Positions 10,628 to 21,445 of a stretch of 64,000 bases of DNA are shown here, one piece after another. Origin of the DNA: Streptomyces thinghirensis (lineage in GTDB: Bacteria > Actinomycetota > Actinomycetia > Streptomycetales > Streptomycetaceae). Below the pieces are notes generated by a model. The model was not told where the DNA came from. It did no database searches and worked only from the letters and a program-made list of their open reading frames with translations. Position 1 is the first letter of the stretch, and every line of letters starts with the position of its first letter. The stretch spans positions 1 to 64,000 of the forward strand of contig JAKFGP010000052.1 in the NCBI GenBank assembly GCA_021502835.1, written 5' to 3'. A program made the translations under genes and the position numbers.

Positions 10628-11599
10628 TCACCCGACCGGATGGCATATTCCAGGTGACTCTTCCAGTACCACGCACCAGGGGTGTAACATCCGCCGCCAC
10701 GTCAGCGGGGCGTACTCCTTGGCCACATCCTCGATGCGCCGCCGCGACTCCTCCACGTTCAGCGCCTGCGCCCGCAGGTGCTCGTACATCACCGTGTACT
10801 TCTGCACGTCCTGCGCCTTCTCCAGGTACAGGTCGCTGGTCACACCCTCGATGTACACGACGCTCGAGTCGGCGGCGTCGGCGAACTCCAGGATCGAGTA
10901 CTGGCCGTTGATGCCGGGGTGCGCCCCGACGTCGAACGGCAGCACCTGCACGGTGATGTGCGGCAGCTGCGACATCTCGGCGACGTGCTCCAGCTGCTCG
11001 CGCATCACCTGCCTGCCGCCCACCACCCTGCGCAGACATGCCTCGTCCAGGACCACCCACAGCCGCAGCGGGTTGCTGTCGGCGGAGATGCGTTCCTGGC
11101 GCCGTATGCGGACCTGGACCCGTTTCTCGATGTCGGCGACCGAGGTCTCGGGCAGGGCGCCCTGGATGAGCGCCTCGGCGTACGGCCGGGTCTGCAACAG
11201 GCCGGTGATGATCTGGGGTTCGTAGGTCCGCAGCGACTCCGCGTCGGTCTCCAGGCCGATGTAGACGCTGTACGGGATGTCCCCGAAGGCGTGCCACCAG
11301 CCCTGCTGGCGCGAGTCCTTCGCCATCTGCATCAGCGAGTCGACGATCCGCTGGTCCTCGACCTCGTAGACCCCGCACAGGTCGCGGACGTCACGCTGGC
11401 TGATGCTGCGCCGGCCGTTCTCCAGGCGGCTGATCTTCGACTGCGAGACCAGCAGCCGCTCCGCCACCTCTTCGGCCGTCATGCCCTTGAGCTCACGGAG
11501 CCGGCGCAGCTCCTGGCCCAGCCGGCGTCGCCTGACGGTGGGATTGACATTGGACGCCACGGGACGTGCACCTCCGGCTGCGTGACTCATACCTGCCAC
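10628..11599 (-). CDS. XRE family regulator with DUF5753 domain
   Basis: 323 residues, uninterrupted, GTG or ATG start near 11599 (MAGMSHAAGG; a second Met lies three residues on). Residues 27-80 form a Cro/C1 helix-turn-helix (LGQELRRLRELKGMTAEEVA, then SQSKISRLENGRRSISQRDV). Residues 110-290 are DUF5753 (QIITGLLQTRPYAEALIQGA, VVLDEACLRRVVGG, ITVQVLPFDVGAHPGINGQY). It pairs with the downstream DUF397 gene. Such pairs influence development and antibiotic production in Streptomyces. Most homologues I remember stop soon after the VAKEYA motif; here 25 further residues follow, possibly from a frame error near 10710. Confidence 0.9.
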   Translation of the reverse strand: MAGMSHAAGGARPVASNVNPTVRRRRLGQELRRLRELKGMTAEEVAERLLVSQSKISRLENGRRSISQRDVRDLCGVYEVEDQRIVDSLMQMAKDSRQQGWWHAFGDIPYSVYIGLETDAESLRTYEPQIITGLLQTRPYAEALIQGALPETSVADIEKRVQVRIRRQERISADSNPLRLWVVLDEACLRRVVGGRQVMREQLEHVAEMSQLPHITVQVLPFDVGAHPGINGQYSILEFADAADSSVVYIEGVTSDLYLEKAQDVQKYTVMYEHLRAQALNVEESRRRIEDVAKEYAPLTWRRMLHPWCVVLEESPGICHPVG

Positions 11600-11879
11600 T
11601 TTGCGTATCTGCTGCTGAGCAGACTGCCACCAAGGTGCTTTCTACCGCTGGGAAACGGTCGATATGCGCCGCGTACACGCCAGTTCGGGGCGCCACCCGC
11701 ACATGGCCGCGCGGGGCGGCGGGACCGATGCCGCCGTCCGGGCGTGCCGGACGTACGGTCGGTCCCGCCGCCCCGCGCGGACCTGCGGCTCCCGTGACCG
11801 GGCCTGGGGGACTCGGCGGTGCGGCGGTGCGGTACTGCTCGCGTTGCTGCTGTGCGTTGCTGCGGTGGGTGCGGCTCGG

Positions 11880-12634
11880 TGGGCCACCGCACGCGCCATG
11901 GATCCGTGCGCGGTTGCGCCGGAACACCGCGGGCGGGTTCCGGGGCAGGCCGTGGCTCCCGGTCCGGCGGCCTGGCGGCCGGCCGGGGCCGGGGGCACGG
12001 CGTGGCTGGGCCGCCGCGCCGTTCTGGACGTCCATCACCGCGTGCGCCACCAGTCCGCCCATGGGGTCGTGCCTGATGAGGTCCCGCAGGCGGGACCGTG
12101 ACGAGCGTCCTTCGTTGCCCGGGTAGAGGTGCTTGCCGAGACCGACCGCGTGGGCCAGCGCGGCGAGCGCCGCGCGTCGCGGGTCCGGCGGTACGCCGGT
12201 GCGGATCGCCGAGTCCAGCCGGGCCTCGATCTCCCTGCTGATCGCCGTGTCCGTCGCCTGATAGCGAGTCGTCGGCAGCACCCGCACATCTGGCCCTCCA
12301 CGGCATGCACCATGCCGCATCGCTCCAGATGCGAGAGGTAGGTCTGGCGCAGCCCCAGGCGGGGCCCGCCAATCCAGTTGACCGCCCGTACGGGAGCGCC
12401 ACGCCTTCGCAGCAACTCCAACGCGCAGTCCAGTGTTGGATCTCCCTGTCGGCCGTGGTGCCACCACGGCGATACGATCCCCGTCTGGGGCTATCCGTCC
12501 GGCCAGCGCCAGCTCCACCAGCTGTGCTCGGCCAGACCGAGGTCGAGCGACTGCGGCTGTGCGGTGGTACCCGTGGTCGGGTCCAACGCCAGCAGCAGAA
12601 GCTCCTCCGGAAGTGTTCTGCGGCTCCTGCCCAT
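11880..12634 (-). CDS. GPP34 (Golgi phosphoprotein 3-like) family protein (frameshifted)
   Basis: About 250 residues from ATG 12634 (MGRSRRTLPEELLLLALDP). Blocks LVELALAGRIAPDGDRIAVV, ELLRRRGAPVRAVNWIGGPR, LRQTYLSHLERCGMVHAV, LPTTRYQATDTAISREIEAR and GLVAHAVMDVQNG match the actinobacterial GPP34 family. In eukaryotes GOLPH3 binds phosphatidylinositol-4-phosphate; the bacterial role is unknown but a membrane-surface function is usually assumed. Frame changes occur near 12530, 12440 and 12295. The C-terminal end is uncertain: the frame carrying the domain stays open into the neighbouring gene, and I set the end where SMARAVAH, a likely C-terminal tail, is found in another frame. It is followed on the same strand by the XRE regulator and is divergent from the carboxypeptidase gene. 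Confidence 0.8.
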
Positions 12635-12825
12635 CCATGCCTCCCCGCGTGGATGAAAGACAGGGTGACCCCTCTCACATTGGTCTGTCGAGGGTGCGTG
12701 ACCGGTTCGCAATGGAACCAGTAGGTATGTCGTTCTCGTCTACCGCGTGGGTTCCACCCGTACACAGGACACTGGTACATGGTTTCGGTACGGGTTCGGT
12801 AGCGCACACACGACGTGCGGCGCAT

Positions 12826-12841
12826 GGAGGAGGCATCGGTG
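12826..12841 (+). promoter_or_regulatory. Ribosome-binding site deciding a GTG start
   Basis: GGAGGAGG at 12826-12833 lies five bases before GTG 12839. It fixes the start of the carboxypeptidase gene, whose N-terminal region is otherwise hard to place because of frame errors. Confidence 0.7.
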
Positions 12842-15221
12842 GCGGGCGAGGTCCCCCGACAGTTCGAAGCAGCGCGAGTCGTCGGAAGAACCGACGTCGG
12901 GGAGCGCGGGTCCGGTTCCCGAAGCCAGGACCGAGGCGAGCGAGACGCGTGATCCGCGGCTGGCGGTGGCACGGGAGGACGCGAAGCCGTCGGCGTCCGC
13001 CGGGTCCCGTGGGGGCGTCGATACGGCGACCCGGGTGCTGTCGGTCCGCGAGACGGAGGCGGAGTCCGACACGGAGGCGGAGTCGGAGGCGGAAACCGAG
13101 GGCGAGGCCGAGGCTGAGGGCGCCGGCCCGGAGAACCCCGTCGAGGACGGCACCTCCGAGACGCCCGAAGAGTCCGACACCTCCGAGGCGTCCGATACGT
13201 CCGGCACCTCCGAGGCCGACCGCCCCGAGCCCGCCGCCGCCACCGACGGCCGGCTGCGGGACGCCGTCGCGGCCTGGGTGGCGACCGCGGACGAGCGGGC
13301 CGCCGCGGAGGCCGACGCCGGGGACACGCCGCGCGCGGGGGCCGCGGAGGAGACCCGGCGGGACGCCACGGCGGACTCCGACGCCCCCCGAGGACGAGCG
13401 CGAGGCGCAGGCCACGGACGCCGGCACGGGAGCCGAGACCGGCTCCGACGCGGCCGAGGACGCCGACGAGCACCCGGACGGCCCGGTCCGACGACGAACC
13501 CGACGCACACGAGGCCACGGAGGAGCGCGCGGACGCCGCTGCCACCGCGGACTCCGACGCCTCCGAGGACGCCGAAGAGCACGTGGACGGGCGTCCCGTC
13601 GATCAGCCCACCGCCGTCTTCAAGGCCCCGCGCCCTCCGCGCCCGCCGTCGACCAGCCGACGACCATGCTGAAGCTGGGCGACACCGCCAACCCGCCCAA
13701 GACCGGCAAGGAAGACAAGGAAGACAAGGGCGGCAAGGGCGGTGATGCCCCCGCGCGGGTCTCCGAGACCGACGCCGAGCGGACCAGCAAGTTCGTCGCG
13801 CTCCGGCACCCGGACGACCCCGCGACGCGCAAGCCCCCGCCCGAGGCCCCCGGGGCGCCGCAGGCGCCCCGTACCGGGGCCACCGCCGCCGTACCGCAGG
13901 TCGGGCCCGAGCGGACGACGCAGCAGCCGCTGCCGCCGAAGCCGCCGCTGGACCTGCTGGCGGAGCTGACGAACACCCCGCCGCCCCCCGAGACCCCGCT
14001 GCGGACGACGGTGCGCCGGGTCAAGATCTGGACCCCGCTGGTCATCCTGCTGGTGATCGTCTTCGGCGTCGTGCAGTCGATGCGCGAACTGCCCGCGCCG
14101 GAACTCGACCTCACGGCGCAGGACAGTTTCACCTTCGAGGGCGGCAAGCCCGAGATCCCGTGGCCGTCCAGCGGGCAGGCCGCGCTGGACGTGCAGGGAA
14201 TCGGCACGTTCGGCTCGTCCGGCGACCAGAAGCCCGTGCCGATCGCGAGTGTCGCCAAGGTCGATGACCGCGTACGTCGTCCTGCGCGACCACCCGCTCA
14301 AGAGCGGCGCCGAGGGCCCGAAGATCGAGATCGACCAGGCGGCGGAGGACCAGTCGCAGGCCGGCCAGGAGTCGACCGTCAACGTGTTCCAGGGCGATTC
14401 GATCTCGCAGCGCGAGGCCCTGGAAAGCATCCTGATCGCGTCCGCGAACAATGTGGCGCGGCTGCTCGCCCGCTGGGACGCGGGGTCCGAGAAGGCGTTC
14501 GTGGAGAAGATGAACGCCGCCGCGAAGGACCTCGGCATGACCAACACGACGTACACCGACCCGTCGGGGCTGAACAACACGACGGTGAGCACGGCCGTGG
14601 ACCAGGTGAAAGCTGGCCAAGGAGGCGATGAAGTCGCCCGCGTTCCGCGAGGTCGCCGCGATGATGTCGTACGACGACTACAAGGGCGTCAACCACTCCA
14701 ACTGGAACCATCTGGTCGGCCACAACGACGTCGTCGGCATCAAGACCGGCACCACCACCTCCGCGCTCGGCAACCTGGTCTTCGCGGCGAAGAAGGAGGT
14801 CGGCGGTGAGACCCGGACCATCGTCGGTGCCGTGGTCCGGCAGCCGGCGGGCGGCAAGGACAACACCATCCTCGGTGCCGCGCTGGACTCCGGCGACAAG
14901 CTGATCCGGGCCGCGCAGGACACCCTGGAGTCGTCGACGATCCTGAAGAAGGGGAGCGTCGTCGGGTACGTCGACGACGGCCTCGGCGGCCGGACGCCGG
15001 TCGTCGCCACACAGGACGTCAAGGCCGTCGGCTGGCCGGGCCTGACCGTCAAACTGACGTTCAAGGCGGACGAGGTGCCGCACACGGCCGCGGCCGGCAC
15101 GAAGGTCGGCACGCTCACGGTCGGCGACGGCGAGGCGGCCGGCGCGGTGAAGGTACCGGTCGCCCTCCAGAAGGATCTCGTGGAGCCCGCCTTCACGGAC
15201 AAGCTGACCCGCCTGGGCTGA
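12839..15221 (+). CDS. D-alanyl-D-alanine carboxypeptidase with long acidic cytoplasmic tail (frameshifted)
   Basis: About 794 residues, roughly twice a normal S11 enzyme. Residues 1-390 are disordered, acidic and Pro/Glu/Thr-rich (for example EAESDTEAESEAETEGEAEA). One membrane segment (IWTPLVILLVIVFGVVQSM) follows near residue 395. The rest is a peptidase S11 domain: SxxK as PIASVAKV, SxN as ASANNVARLL and KTG as GIKTGTTTSALG. It should trim the terminal D-Ala of peptidoglycan pentapeptides outside the membrane. Frame changes lie near 12850, 13390, 13490, 13620, 14265 and 14610, none inside the catalytic motifs. A strong terminator follows. The tail has no known role. Confidence 0.85.
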
Positions 15222-15252
15222 CGGCCGGCCCGCACGGGCCGCACCGACGCGG

Positions 15253-15284
15253 ACGCCCCCCGCGGCCACCCGGCCGCGGGGCGT
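15253..15284 (+). terminator. Strong hairpin followed by TTT
   Basis: The left arm at 15253-15267 (ACGCCCCCCGCGGCC, one or two bases bulged) pairs with the right arm 15272-15284 (GGCCGCGGGGCGT), then TTTGCGT. It lies 32 bp after the carboxypeptidase stop and is a good intrinsic terminator. Confidence 0.7.
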
Positions 15285-15450
15285 TTGCGTCCCGGAAGCT
15301 CCTGGAAGGTCCCGGAGGGTGGCCGCGGGTCCCGGAGGGGAGGAAGCCACGGTGCGGGAGTGCGTGCTAGCGTCACGAAACGGGCAGGCCGCCGGTCACG
15401 GAACGGGACACGGCCGTAAGCGGAAGACGGGACACGGGGAGTGCCTTCAG

Positions 15451-17365
15451 GTGGCCACTGCGGAGCCGACACGCGCCGACGACGCCGATCCGGGCCCGGG
15501 AGCCGGCCCGCGACCACACGTACCCGCGCCCGCGGAGACACCGGGGAGAGCGGACGGAGCGGGAGGGCCGGCAGCGGCCCGGCGGACGGCGGCCGTGAGC
15601 CGGACCGCGCCGAGCCGGAAGCACCGTCCGCTGTGAAGGCCGCCTTCCTGGCCCTGCGCGAGCGCATGCTGCGCCACCCCGTGCTGTCCGTGACCGCCCT
15701 GGCCGGAATCCCTCCACATCGCCTGGTTCTTCACGTTCGCGAACAGTGGCGGCGGCGACCTCGCGGCGCAGGACGCGTGGTCGGAGTTCGTCGGCCGCCA
15801 TCCGGACTCGGCGTACAACCTCGCCTGGTACGGCGGCATGCACCCGGTGTCGTACAGCGTGGTCTCGCCGTATCTGATGTCGGTGCTCGGCGTGCGTACG
15901 ACGATGATGATCGCGGGGACGCTGTCGGCCGGGCTGCTGACGATGATCCTGATCCGCAGCCGAGGTGGTCCGCAATCCGCTGTGGGCGTCGCTGGCGGGC
16001 CTGTTCGGGCTGCTGGGCAACGCGGCGTCGGGGCGGGTGACGTTCGGGCTGGGCATGATGTTCGGGCTCGGCGCGGTCGCCGCGGTGTTCTGCTGGCCCT
16101 ACCGCTGGCGGTACGAACGCTGGGCCAAGGGGCTGTGCGCGGCGCCGCTGGCCGCGCTGTCCACGATGGCCTCGCCGGTCTCGGGGCTGTTCGTGGGCCT
16201 GGTGGCGGTCGCGCTGTTCCTCCAGAAGCGCCGCCCGGGCGCCTGGTCGCTGGGCCTGGCCCCCGCGGCGGTCGTCGCCCTGTCGGCCGTACTGTTCCCC
16301 TTCTCCGGTACGCAGCCGATGGCCTTCGGCTCGGCGGTCCTGCCGATCCTGTACGCGGGCCTGGTGTACGTGTTCGTGCCGCGCACCTGGACGACCGTAC
16401 GGATCACGTCGGCGGTCTACGGCCTGTCCGTGCTGCTGGTCTGGCTGATCAGCTCCCAGATCGGCTCCAACATCACCCGCCTCGCGATGCTCTTCGCCGG
16501 GGCGGCCCTGGTGGCCGCGCTGCCGTTCACGGTGGCGCGGACGCGCAAGTGGTACGCGCTCGTGGTCACGATCGTCGGCTTCGTCGGCTGGATCGGCTTC
16601 AAGTCGGCCGACGACGTCATCCACACCCAGCCGACCGCTTCCTGGGCGCGCGAGCTGGCGCCGCTCCTCAACGAGCTGCAGGAGGTCGGCGCGGAGAAGG
16701 GCCGGGTGGAGGCCGTACCCGCCCGCTCCCACCGGGAGGCCTCGGCGCTCGCGCCGTACGTGAACCTGGCCCGCGGCTGGACCCGCCAGGCCGACATGGA
16801 GCGCAACCCGCTCTTCTACGACGACACGCTCAACTCGGCGAACTACCACGAGTGGCTGAAACGCTGGGCCGTGCACTACGTGGTGCTGCCCAAGGGCGAG
16901 CCGGACGGCGACGGCGGCAAACGCGAGCGGGAGCTGCTCCAGCGGGGCCTGCCGTACCTGAAGCAGGTCTGGGGGGACGCCAACTGGCAGCTGTTCGAGG
17001 TGCTCGACCCGACGCCGCTGGCGGAGCCCGACGCGGTCGTCCAAAGTGCCGAGCAGGACGAGTGGACGATCGACGTGAAGCAGCCGGGCCGCGTTCTGGT
17101 CCGGATGCCGTACTCGCCGTGGCTGAGCCTCGTCGACGCCGAGGGCAAGAAGCTGGAGCCGCCCCAGGAGACGGAGGCCTCCAAGAACGGTCCGGAGGGC
17201 GCGCCGAAGACGTTCGACAACGTCAACGGCTGCCTGACGGAGACGGAGGAGACCGCCGAGGGCGACAAGTGGACGGTGCTGATCGCCCCCGAGGCGGGCA
17301 CGTACCGGCTGGCGTCGCCGTACGGGCTGAAGCGGGGCACGCCGTGCCCGGACGAGCTGAAGTAG
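15451..17365 (+). CDS. Polytopic membrane protein, GT-C glycosyltransferase-like (frameshifted)
   Basis: About 638 residues from GTG 15451 (MATAEPTRADDADPG), stop 17365. After a Pro-rich start of about 75 residues there are some 10-11 membrane helices, then a soluble C-terminal part (from about residue 360) that looks like beta-rich extracytoplasmic structure. The first outer loop contains DLAAQDAWSEFVGRHPDSAY, with two Asp in the position where GT-C enzymes carry their catalytic acidic motif. These proteins are often annotated as MFS transporters, but there is no MFS signature. A lipid-linked-sugar glycosyltransferase for wall or protein modification is my inference; the neighbouring carboxypeptidase would fit a cell-wall setting. 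Frame changes near 15590, 15715 and 15965. Confidence 0.5.
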
Positions 17366-17390
17366 GCGGCCTCGGGAGGGCCGTAGCGAT

Positions 17391-17406
17391 GTTCATGTAG
17401 GTGAAC
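17391..17406. promoter_or_regulatory. 16-bp palindrome GTTCA-N6-TGAAC
   Basis: GTTCATGTAGGTGAAC is an interrupted palindrome 26 bp after the preceding stop and about 177 bp before the symporter start. The flanking bases are unusually AT-rich. It looks like a dimeric repressor operator; I cannot name the protein. Confidence 0.35.
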
Positions 17407-17490
17407 CGAGGTCAGCAAGCCGAACATTTTTACTTGCTCTTGACCCTCCCCTTCCTTGTCGTGCCCGCGTCGACGCAACCACGATGAGCG

Positions 17491-17537
17491 GGCACTTCGC
17501 GGCCTGCCTCGCCCCTACCCCGCTCGTGCGAAGTGCC
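17491..17537 (+). other. 10-bp perfect inverted repeat in the symporter leader
   Basis: GGCACTTCGC (17491-17500) and GCGAAGTGCC (17528-17537) are exact reverse complements, 27 bp apart, ending 45 bp before the symporter start. It could be an mRNA hairpin or an operator. The rest of the 17365-17583 gap has no gene I can support. Confidence 0.45.
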
Positions 17538-17582
17538 AGCCAGCTGAGCGGAGTTCACAAGGCGGACCCCGGAAGGGGGCAC

Positions 17583-19171
17583 ATGAACGGTCTCGACTGG
17601 TCCGTGCTCATCGGCTACTTCGCCGTCATGGTGGCGATCGGCCTCTGGTCGCACAAACGCGTGGACAACGTCAGCGACTTCTTCACGGCCGGCGGCAAGA
17701 TGCCCTGGTGGCTCTCCGGCATCTCGCACCACATGTCGGGCTACAGCGCGGTGATGTTCACCGGGTACGCGGGCATCGCCTACACCTACGGCGTCACGTC
17801 CTTCGTCACCTGGTCCTTCCCCATCGCGCTCGGCATCGCCATCGGGTCCAAGCTGTTCGCGCCGCGCATCAACCGGCTGCGCTCACGACTGCACGTGGCC
17901 TCTCCCCTGGAGTACCTCAAGAACCGGTACAACCTGCCGACCCAGCAGGCCCTCGCCTGGTCCGGCATGCTGCTGAAGATCGTGGACGTGGCCGCGAAGT
18001 GGGCGGCCATCGCCACGCTGCTGTCGGTCTTCACCGGCATCTCCCTCAATCAGGGCATCCTGATCACCGGCGTCGTCACGGGCATCTACTGCACGATCGG
18101 CGGCCTGTGGGCGGACGCGCTGACCGAGCTGGGCCAGTTCGTCATCCAGCTGCTGGCGGGTGTGGCGATGTTCGTGGCCGTGGTCATGAAACTCGGCGAC
18201 CACGGCGGCTTCTTCGGCGTCTGGGACGAGCCCGAACTCCAGGGCCACGGCGAACCGCTGGTCGGCCCGTACGGCACGGTGTTCCTGCTCGCGTTCCTCT
18301 TCATCAAGCTCTTCGAGTACAACGGCGGCATGCTCAACCAGGCCCAGCGCTACATGGCCACGAGCAACGCCCGCGAGGCCGAGCGGTCGGCGCGGCTGTC
18401 GGCGGTGCTGTGGCTGGTCTGGCCGCTGGTGCTGTTCTTCCCGATGTGGATGTCGCCGCTGCTGGTGGAGTCGCAGAAGGCGGACGGCTCCGACTCCTAC
18501 GCCCTGATGACCGAGCAGCTGCTGCCGCACGGCCTGCTGGGCCTGGTCATCGTCGGCTTCTTCTCGCACACCATGGCCATGTGCTCCTCGGACGCCAACG
18601 CCATCGCGGCCGTCTTCACCCGTGACGTGGCGCCGGTGCTGTCGGCGCGGGCCAGGGGCTGGGCGAGCGCGCCGGGCTGCTGGCGGCGCGGCTGGCGACG
18701 GTCGTCTTCCTCGGCCTGTCGATGGCGGTGGCGACGCAGGTCGACTCGCCGACGTTCAAGGACATCATCACCGTCGTGATCAAGTGGGTCGCCGGACTGA
18801 TGGGTCCGATCGCGATCCCGATGATGCTCGGTCTGCTGCGGCCCTTCCGCCGCTCGGGTCCGACGGCCGCGCTCACCAGTTGGGCGCTGGGCCTGCTCGC
18901 CTTCTGGCTGGTCAACTACCCGATCAACTGGAACGTGGAGGGCGGGGTGCCGCTGGAGTACCAGGTGTCGATCCCGCTGGCCGTGTCACTGGTCCTGTAC
19001 GTCCTGATCGGTTTCCTGAAGCCGGAGGACACCCCGGAACGGCTCGCGATCATCGAGCGGGTCAACACGGACGGCGACGACGACGCCTCCGGCGCGGCGG
19101 CGGCCGTCCCGGCGCCGGCGGGCGGCGTGGAGGACGCGGCGGGACGCACCCGGGTGGGCGACCAGGGCTGA
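17583..19171 (+). CDS. Sodium:solute symporter (SSS/SLC5 family)
   Basis: About 529 residues with the start at ATG 17583, preceded by GGAAGGGGG; the frame is open upstream but the Shine-Dalgarno sequence favours this Met. About 13 membrane helices. GLDWSVLIGYFAVMVAIGLW, the motif FFTAGGKMPWWLSGISHHMS and the helix-2 region YSAVMFTGYAGIAYTYG are typical of SSS proteins, as is HTMAMCSSDANAIAAVFTRD near helix 9. A frame change near 18655 separates the last 170 residues. The substrate is unknown. The C-terminal 35 residues are Asp/Ala-rich and cytoplasmic. Confidence 0.85.
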
Positions 19172-19204
19172 CCGCTCGGTCGGCTCCCGGACCCTCGGCG
19201 TTCG

Positions 19205-20321
19205 CTAAGCCCGCGGGTACCGTGCCAGCCACCCCGGAGACGATCCCGCCGGGCCGTGCAGCGCGGGGCCCTGGGTCATCTCCATGGCGAAGTCGTCGGC
19301 CAGTTCCAGGATCGTCGGACGGCCCTCCAGCTCGGCCAGCCAGGCCGGTGGGAGGGCCGTTTCCCGTGCAGCGCGCCGAGCAGTCCGCCGGTCAGGGCAC
19401 CGGTCGCGGCGGAGGGCCCGCCGTGGTTGACGGCGAGCCGCAGCCCGTGCCGTACGTCCTCGCCGACGAGGGCGCAGTACACGGCGGCGGCCACCAGCCC
19501 CTCCGCCGTCCCCTCGCCGATCAGCCCGGTCACCCGCGCCGGGCCCGGCATCCCCTGGCGTACCGCGCCGAGCGCGTGCTGCAGGGCGTCCGACACGGGC
19601 TGGTGCCCCGGCCTGGCGGCGAACAGGGCGAGTCCCCGCTGCACGGCACCGTCCAGGCTCTCGCCGCGCGCCAGCCCGTGCACGATCACGGCGTACGCGC
19701 CCGCCGCCAGGTAGCCGGTGGGGTGGCCGTGGGTCTGGGCCGCGCACTCCACGGCGAGCTGGGCGACCAGTTGCGGCTCCCAGCCGACCAGGAGCCCGAA
19801 CGGCGCCGACCGGGCGGCGGCCTCGGACCCGCGATCACCGGGGTTCTTGGGTGCCTCCGGGGTGCCCATGGTCTCGTCGCCGAGGCCGAGCAGCAGGGCG
19901 CGGGGGGCGTCCCGGCGGGCGTACAGCCACTCCTCGTGGGCCAGCCAGCCGTCGTCCTTGCGCCGCAGGTCGGGTCCCCCAGTCGCGCTGCGTGGCGGCC
20001 CAGCGCCGGTACGCCCGGTGCAGGTCGGTCGGCGGGTGCCAGGCGCCGGTGTCCCGCCGTACCTGAGCGCGGATCAGCCCGTCCACGGAGAACAGGGTGA
20101 GCTGCGTGAGGTGGGTGACGGCACCGCGCCGACCGTAGGCGGGGGCCAGGTCGGTGAGCCCTTCCGCGCCGTGGGCCTCGCGGATGCCGTCGAGGTCCAG
20201 CCCGTCGACGGGCGCGCCGAGGGGCGTCCCCGACGGCCACCCCGAGCAGCGTTCCGCGCACCCGGCTGCGGAAGTCCTGCTGCTCGGCACGGCCTCAGAC
20301 GGCACCGGTCGTCGCGCCCAC
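19205..20321 (-). CDS. ADP-ribosylglycohydrolase homologue lacking the catalytic motifs (frameshifted)
   Basis: About 370 residues. RVRGTLLGVAVGDALGAPVD, GLTDLAPAYGRRGAVT, DLHRAYRRWAATQRDWG, AQLAVECAAQTHGHPTGYLA, VYCALVGEDVRHGL and LEGRPTILELADDFAMEMTQ match Streptomyces ADP-ribosylglycohydrolases end to end. However, the metal-binding DDTQ after RGAVT is HLTQ here, the SGDSDST block after AVNH is GGPSAAT, and the KGCGTVMR loop is RGSEAAAR. These substitutions lie in continuous frame, so they are not simple indel errors. By family knowledge the protein should not hydrolyse ADP-ribose; it may bind ADP-ribosylated ligands or have a structural role. Start GTG 20321 is chosen because GAGGGGAGG lies just upstream; a frame error follows before 20262. 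Further breaks near 19990, 19840 and 19365. Confidence 0.75.
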
Positions 20322-20438
20322 CTGGACCTCCCCTCGGCACTGTCCCCATCACTGTCCACACCACTGGCCGTACGTACGACGTCCAGCACTGTATTCGAAC
20401 CAGGGGGGCCGGTCAGGGCCGGAACGGTGTGGAAACGT

Positions 20439-21334
20439 TCACGTGGCGACGCGCCTCTCACGGCAGCAGCGGACGAAGTCCTGGACTACGGGGTTGTCGT
20501 CGTCGGCTGGGGCCCAGGCGACACCGACGCTGCTGGGGCTCACTCCGGTGACGGGACGGTGGACGACGCCGGGGCGGGTGTAGAAGCGGGCCGCGGATTC
20601 GGGGGCGAGGGCGATGCCGTATCCGTTGGCGATCGCGCTGAGCCAGTCGTCCGGCTGCTCGGTGACCGCGCCCACGCGCACCGGGTGGCCCTCGCGCTCG
20701 TCGGCGGCCAGCCAGTACTCCCGCCACCGGCCCGTTTCCGGTGGGGCCGCCACGAACGGCTCGTCCCACAGGTCCCGGAAGGCGATCACCTCACGAGCGG
20801 CGAAGGGGTGCGCCTCGGGCAGCACGACGCAGCGGGGTTCGCTGAACAGGACCGTCACCCGCAGCGCGTCCTGACCGGGGAACGGCAGTCGCACCAGGGC
20901 GACGTCGACGTCCGCGTCCGCGAGTCCGGCGGAGGGGTTCGACCAGGCGGCCTGCCGCATCTCGGCCCGCCAGCCCGGCCGGCGCCGGGCGAACTCGGCG
21001 ATGATCGGCTGCGTCGCCTCGTTGGCGGCGCTGGCGATGAATCCGACCCGCAGGACGCGGGCCGCACGGCTCGCCGCGGACCTCGTCCCCCGCAGCGCCC
21101 CCTCCCACCCGGCCAGCACCGCGGGGCCCGTTCCGCCAGCGCCCGCCCCGGCTCGGTGAGGGTCATGCCGGTCCTCGACCGCGTGAACAGGTCCACCCCG
21201 AGGCCGGCCTCCAACTGCCGGATCTGCTTGGTCAGCGCGGGCTGGGAGACGTACAGCCGCTCGGCGGCCCGGGTGAGGCTCCCCTCCTCCGCCACAGCCA
21301 CGAAATACCGCAGCAACCGGGTGTCGACGTCCAT
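20439..21334 (-). CDS. LysR family regulator (frameshifted once)
   Basis: About 298 residues from ATG 21334 (MDVDTRLLRYFVAVAEEGSL). Residues 4-60 are the LysR winged helix (LTRAAERLYVSQPALTKQIR, LEAGLGVDLFTRSRTGMTL). The effector domain follows (VLRVGFIASAANEATQPIIA, SEPRCVVLPEAHPFAAREV). A single frame change sits near 21130. It is divergent from the DoxX-like gene, 111 bp apart, and so may control it; the shared gap holds GTTATAGGCGCAGGTATT, an imperfect dyad. Confidence 0.9.
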
Positions 21335-21445
21335 GCCGCCAGGTTATAGGCGCAGGTATTGGACGCCGCGGCACGCCGAGATGAAGGCTTGGCCCCGTGG
21401 TTCCTTGGCCCCTGGGCCCAGGGAAACGGGTGGAAGGAGAAGCGT

